DNA from: Callaeas wilsoni | Taxonomy: Eukaryota > Chordata > Aves > Passeriformes > Callaeidae | Direction: 5' to 3' | Length of the DNA stretch: 64,000 nt | Assembly (NCBI GenBank): GCA_013398955.1 | Contig: VWPU01008508.1 | Coordinates: forward strand, 140,685-204,684 | Shown here: positions 59,181 through 64,000 of the stretch, in pieces | Layout of the letters: every line of letters begins with the position of its first letter | Position numbering within the stretch: the first letter of the stretch is position 1 | Program-made: the position numbers and the translations under genes | Notes under the pieces: model-generated | What the model was told of the DNA's origin: nothing | Database searches by the model: none | Seen by the model: the letters and a program-made list of their open reading frames with translations, nothing else

Positions 59181-62100
59181 GCAGAAGTGGCCTATATGCA
59201 TGCTTCACAAATTCTTTAATGTTTGTTACATAACCTATACAGGTAAATCAAAGATTATCAATCAGCTTCTACTACTTTGAATGATGGACCAATGAAACAA
59301 AATGCAAATAATAATTTCATTTATTTCTTTGATATTCTTTTTTCACATGATTAAATGGAAGCTAATTTTATTATTCCTTTACACAAGGAATACAGATCAT
59401 GTGGATTACTGAAATTTGATAATTCTTAATTATACTTCTTTGTATTTTGTCTCTTTTTTAGTGTTGATATATATAAATACTACATACAGTGCATTTGTCT
59501 ACATGGTAATTTTGGTTAATTAAGTTACCAAGAAAAAATAAAATACTTGGCATGAAGACAAGAGTTTGTAGAAGGTTAATATTTTTTTCCTTCACGTTAA
59601 AAGAGTCCTTATAAAGGCAATTAGGCTTTTTGCTGTTAGTAGTTTGCATATTATTTAGACTCAACAGTTGACAGAAAATGTCCTTTGTAATAATAACAGT
59701 GATCCTTCTTTGCAGCTTGTACAGAACAAGTCAAATTGCTTGTCCTTTATGACTAACTCTTTCCATGTGAGATGATTTTTAAGGCTCTTATGTTAGATAC
59801 AGTCCAGTAACACCTGATTTTTTTACCACAGTATTGGAAAATATTCAGTTGTAAAAGACTTGTATATATTTTACTAGCCTTTTTTTTGTCCAAAAGAGAA
59901 ATCACAGGAAATAAAATTTTCTCAGATTTTGGCTCATACTGTAGCTCTTGTTTTTTCAGCACCCATTTCACAGTGTCCACTGCAACTGGCCACTGCAGTC
60001 TAGCCATGAGCTCATGAACATTGACTTGTAGACACATGATTTAAATATATCAACTTTCAAATAAATTGTCCTGATCCCTTACTCTTTACCCACTATCATC
60101 TGTCTGTCTGATTTAAATCCAAATGTATGTCAGGCATGTGGATCACTGAAACTGAATGACAGTGTGGAGGTACAAGAAAATTGTTTCTCCTGCTGCCAGA
60201 GAACAGCAGGGCAGGCAGGTCAGGGCTACATCTATGCTTAAAAGCAATGAAATTCCTGCCTGAGAAGGAAAACAGCCATCCAGAAAGCTTAAGGCTCAAT
60301 GTGCTCTTGACTACCCTCATTTCTGCAGGGAAACAGTGTGCCGGGTATGGTTGCACTTACAAAGGCAGAGAGAGCACCTACTTCAGTCCTAATCTTATGG
60401 TTGCTAAAAATTCTCTCTTCCCATCCAGTTAAAAACTTCTTTTATGCAACACAAGCTAGGCATATCTGATTTCTGGTAAATTTTCCTTTCTAGTAATTGT
60501 ACAGAGAATAGGAATCCATGAATATATTACTGAACTACTGGACCAATAAATCTGTAGAAATGTGTATTTCTATCTAAGTATAATGAATGTTAGACATGTA
60601 AGTCTAAATCTTTCTTATTTTGAAGTAGAAAGCCGGAAACATAAAACATAAGGATAATTTGGAAATAGAACACACATAGTTTTCATAGGATTTTCTTCAA
60701 ATATTCTTGCATTCCTGTGTGATCACCAGACAGCTTTTTAAAAGAGAAGGAAATTTTCTCTTTATTGCCAAAGAGTCTTTGTCACTCTGGCGCTGTAGGA
60801 GGGATCAAGACCTGCCAATCCAACATGAATGTAAAACAGAATGTGCACTTACCAGAGCAGATTTCAGACAATAGTTTCTAGGTTTCTTTAAAATGGCTGC
60901 TTTGAATTAAAAATCTGAATTTGCATAAATGCATAGATTTAAATCTATCCCTGAAATTTCACTTGTAAAAAAAATCACACCTCTACTTCCCTGAAATATA
61001 TTGTGTGTTTCACAGCTGTGTAATACCCATATGTGCATTCTTCACTTGCAACTGTAAAGGATTTCAGATCAGTCCATAAGAAGCTGTTGTTTGAAAGAGT
61101 GCACTATTTATTTAAGTTAGGCAATATGTTTTTAGCAAAAAAAATAAATTTTGTTTCAATTTTTCTATCCAGTTTCCTTGAAACCCTTACAGATTCTCTT
61201 CTAGTCAGTCAGGAACTCTATGTACAGCAATTTCAGCAGTAAAAGGAAAATAAAAAGGAATCCCTACAATAAACCTGCTTCTACTTCAGTTACAATAAGT
61301 AGGAGCTTGCTTTCTTTTTCACTTGCTGGAGACCATATAAAGTATGCTGGTTATCAACTTTTGTGCACCTTGTTCCTAGGGGAATTGAACTACAATAAGG
61401 ATTCATCATGCAATTTTACAGCATTTTACCCATATAGCATTTTTTGCTACGTCACTTCCTGTAATGTTTTGTGTTTTAGACAAACTAAGCAAGCTGGAAA
61501 AAGTACTTCAATAAAAGCTGGAGGGGCAAAAAGAAGTATGAAGAGAATCTCTGAGGTACTAATTCATTAAAAATTAGGCTCAATTGTTGAACTACTCAGA
61601 AGAAGCTAATGGGTAAGGTTCTCTCTGTGTTTGTACTCAAAGCTATCAGAAGAAAACCATAGAATAAAATAGTAATTGGTATTGCCTGGTAATGAGCATA
61701 AATGAAGTAATTCACTCTTCATTAAATAAATTTTAAATATTCCCTGAAAGCTTTCAACAAAACAGGCTTTCAAAGGAATGTTGATTTTGATTCATGCAAT
61801 CATTTGACTAAATTAGTATTTTTTGTGCAAAGGTGCTTGTCTTTTTTTGATAGAAGCAATTTCCACTCAGTTTGTGTTCATCCACCTCTATGTCTGAAAG
61901 GACTGAAAAAGCTTATACCAATGTTTTTTATTTTTCAGCTCCTCAGAAAATGGGAAAAGTTAAAAAAGGTCAAAGTTCCTTTTGATTATTGGAAAAAAGT
62001 ATTCTTAAAAGCATAAAAATATTTATCTTTTCAAAACTTACAGTTTTAGAAATTACTTTATCAGAATAACTCAACTTCAAAAATAAGTCATTGCAAAATT

Positions 62101-62726
62101 AGTCTCATCTCTCTTATAGTTTAGATCACAGTTTAATTAATGATAGATTACAGAATCATTCCCCTGCATTATTTTTCCTAAAATGATTGTTCAAGATAAG
62201 AAATTGTAGTCAAAAGATTTGACAACCTCAGCTTCTGTTTAGGCTGTACGGAAATGTCTACAGTTGGAACATGATTTTATTCATCTACTTTAGCCCACCC
62301 TAGTTCTCCTACTCTTAAATTTGTTAACTTCTGCAGGCAAACACTGGCATGAAAAATGATTAGAGGACTGAGCCCACTCTTTATCTCTGTTGCACCTCAG
62401 GGGGGAATCCCAGCTCTTCTGACTATTTTACTGATGCTTTATTGCCCTTTTAGCTCCCTCATGATAAAGTATTTTCTCTGGAGACCACAGACCATCATTG
62501 CACCCTCAATAAAATGCAGTAGCTTCATCTGGGATGTGGATCTGGCCCTGTGTTTTCCAAAAAGATGCATTTCTGTGTTTAAAACACAAAATCATATGCA
62601 GAGGAAGCCTTTCCTTACAGCTCTGGCTGTGGCCTGGCCGTGGTTGCTGCAGTCGCTGGCCCACCCCAGGACTCGCTGGAAGGAGCCAAGACTCTTTCTG
62701 TCCGGGAAACCAGGCTGGATTACTTG

Positions 62727-62885
62727 CATAGAATCATAGAATGGTTTGATTTGGAAGGGACCTACCTTAAAGATCATCTAGCTCCAACTCATGCGGCCAT
62801 AGGTAGGGAGACCACGCGTTAGATCAGATCGCTCAGGGTCCCATTCCACCTGGCCTTGAACACTGCCTTGAACACTTTCCAAGAG
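62727..62885 (-). mobile_element. CR1 LINE 3' end, reverse
   Basis: Catagaatcatagaatggtt, then tggaagggacctaccttaaagatcatctagctccaac, is a textbook complemented CR1 end. It is followed by atcagatcgctcagggtcccattccacctggccttgaacac and a small tandem duplication (ccttgaacact twice). The intact octamers indicate a younger copy than most others here. About 160 bp long. Confidence 0.93.
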
Positions 62886-63979
62886 TGTTTTTAAAATACA
62901 TTAGAACAGCCTGTGTGTTTGTCTGGGTACCCCTGCTGTCCCTTTAGACAAGTGTTTGGATTCAGCCAGCTGTCCTTTTTGGCCTAGACCTTTCTTAGCT
63001 GCCAGACATCTGTCACGAAAATCCTGAAACAACTTCTCCCCTCTTAATTGGGTTACTTAAACAATGCGCTTTACCACGTTTTTCCCAACGTGGCCTTCAA
63101 AACCTGCTCCCTCGATTTTGCCCATTTATTTGTGCTACTCCAGCACAAATGTTGCTGCCTGACAGCAGAGTCGCGAGTTGACGGACATTTGGCCATTCTT
63201 CCTCCCTCCTCTTGTCCCTCGTCACATCTTCTCCCACCTCTGAGCTGTCACCACCTTTCCCTAAGCTGTACCAGGGAGAAGAGGAGAAAATTAATTGTGT
63301 CATTTTCACATAACATCCTTCTACCATCATAACCCTGGAAATGCTACCTCCTCGCAATTACAGTGAGTTTGCACGGGTGTAACTTCATTTATTTAAATAG
63401 CCCGACATCTGATTGACACATGCAAGTATGTGAGCAGAATCTTGGCCTACATCTTTGTCACTTTGAGTTATTTCAAATGTAAGAACATTATTTACTACTT
63501 CAGTTATATAGGGATAAATATAACTAGATATATATTGCTGCTGTCACTTCTCCCCCAAAATACAGAATTAATGAGCTCTGACCAGACAGTTTTGGCTTGT
63601 CTCAGGTTTGTTTGGTGGAGGTTTTGGGGCAATATGGGCATCACTTTTTTTTTTCTCTAGTTAAGTTCTAAATTTTTCTAAAACTTCAGTTACAGACTTT
63701 TTCTCAAGTGATGGCATGAAACCTTTGTTTTGCTAGAAAATTCCTTTTCAAATCTAACCTGTGGAACAGCGAAGGGATTTTTCTGGTGTTTGCTGCTTTT
63801 GTAACTGGATCCATTCAGCCCCGAGATGATAAAGTTCATTTGTCCTTTAATGTAATCAAAATACTGCTACAGATAAAAGAAAACCCACATTATATGCAAA
63901 GCCTTGAGTTTATTGCTAAGTATAAACGACAAACTCACAGTCAAAGCAAAGTTATATTATTAGTCAAGACCTGATTTAA
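62886..63979. other. Unique DNA with a CpG-enriched part
   Basis: Between about 63010 and 63410 I count twelve CpGs, far denser than elsewhere in the window outside LTRs. It includes the CCACGTT/AACGTGG inverted repeat. No exon or transcription start could be recognised. Opposed open frames at 63048-63332 (plus) and 63097-63357 (minus) have no domain. Confidence 0.4.
63074..63093. repeat. Inverted repeat CCACGTT/AACGTGG
   Basis: Perfect 7-bp arms around TTTCCC. ACGTG-type halves are bHLH/bZIP-like. It lies within the CpG-enriched stretch. Confidence 0.5.
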
Positions 63980-64000
63980 GGGGGAGAGGAGAGGAGAGGA
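63980..64000. repeat. (GGAGA)n microsatellite at window edge
   Basis: GGGGG followed by three AGAGG-type units, running off the end of the window, so the full length is unknown. Confidence 0.8.

Larger units (their letters stand above)
57184..62726. other. Unique DNA with possible regulatory sequence
   Basis: No transposon recognised. It holds an 18-bp palindrome (58348-58365) and a block (58790-59180) dense in homeodomain-like sites. The minus-strand frame at 59753-60037 (94 codons) has a plausible amino-acid mix but no recognisable domain or conservation evidence, so it is not called as a gene. Confidence 0.45.

Noticed and set aside
62356..62739. 127-codon plus frame
   Set aside because: It runs into the CR1 end at 62727 and has no recognisable domain.
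1..64000. Prokaryotic-type systems (CRISPR arrays, operons, phage or plasmid modules)
   Set aside because: No regularly spaced repeats, ribosome-binding sites or tandem long frames; the repeat content is avian.

Overview
The window looks like nuclear DNA of a bird. The main evidence is about fifteen fragments of CR1, the dominant avian LINE. They carry the diagnostic 3' end (gatctttaaggtcccttccaac followed by attctatg octamers) and decayed reverse-transcriptase blocks. There are also four recognisable endogenous-retrovirus long terminal repeats (LTRs), two of a type very common in bird genomes. Base composition is AT-rich throughout. No species or chromosome can be named from the sequence alone.

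I find no protein-coding gene, exon, tRNA or rRNA that I can support. The longest open frames (up to 150 codons) are either inside LTRs and CR1 or have no recognisable domain, so I read the window as intergenic or deep-intronic DNA. I see no CRISPR array, operon or other multi-gene system.

Layout. 1-5.3 kb: unique DNA with a composite of two opposed CR1 fragments (2.70-3.72 kb). 5.3-11.6 kb: a small CR1 reverse-transcriptase relic, an LTR on the minus strand with an (AAT)n microsatellite inside (7.29-7.89 kb), a G-rich tract, an LTR-like segment (9.38-10.7 kb) and an adjoining CR1. 13.1-15.2 kb: a CR1 fragment truncated at both ends, then a minus-strand LTR of 'family A' directly abutting a CR1 3' end. 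15-24.9 kb: mostly unique DNA. 24.9-29.7 kb: a repeat hub of CR1, LTR, CR1, LTR and CR1, including the longest CR1 (with the FADD polymerase motif) and two well-bounded solo LTRs. 29.7-39.5 kb: a long repeat-poor stretch. 39.48-40.12 kb: a second family A LTR, plus strand, flanked by a 5-bp target duplication. 40-53 kb: mostly unique DNA with a 48-bp tandem repeat at 41.94 kb and one CR1 fragment. 53-64 kb: three CR1 fragments, a candidate conserved regulatory block near 58.8-59.2 kb and a CpG-enriched stretch near 63.0-63.4 kb.

The best-supported unusual points are the two family A LTR copies in inverted orientation 25 kb apart (one with a clean target duplication, one without), an interferon-response-like motif kept in both, and a 450-bp LTR with perfect TGATG/CATCA termini and a GTAC duplication. 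Boundaries and family names come from reading by eye and memory of avian repeat families; no alignment was run.
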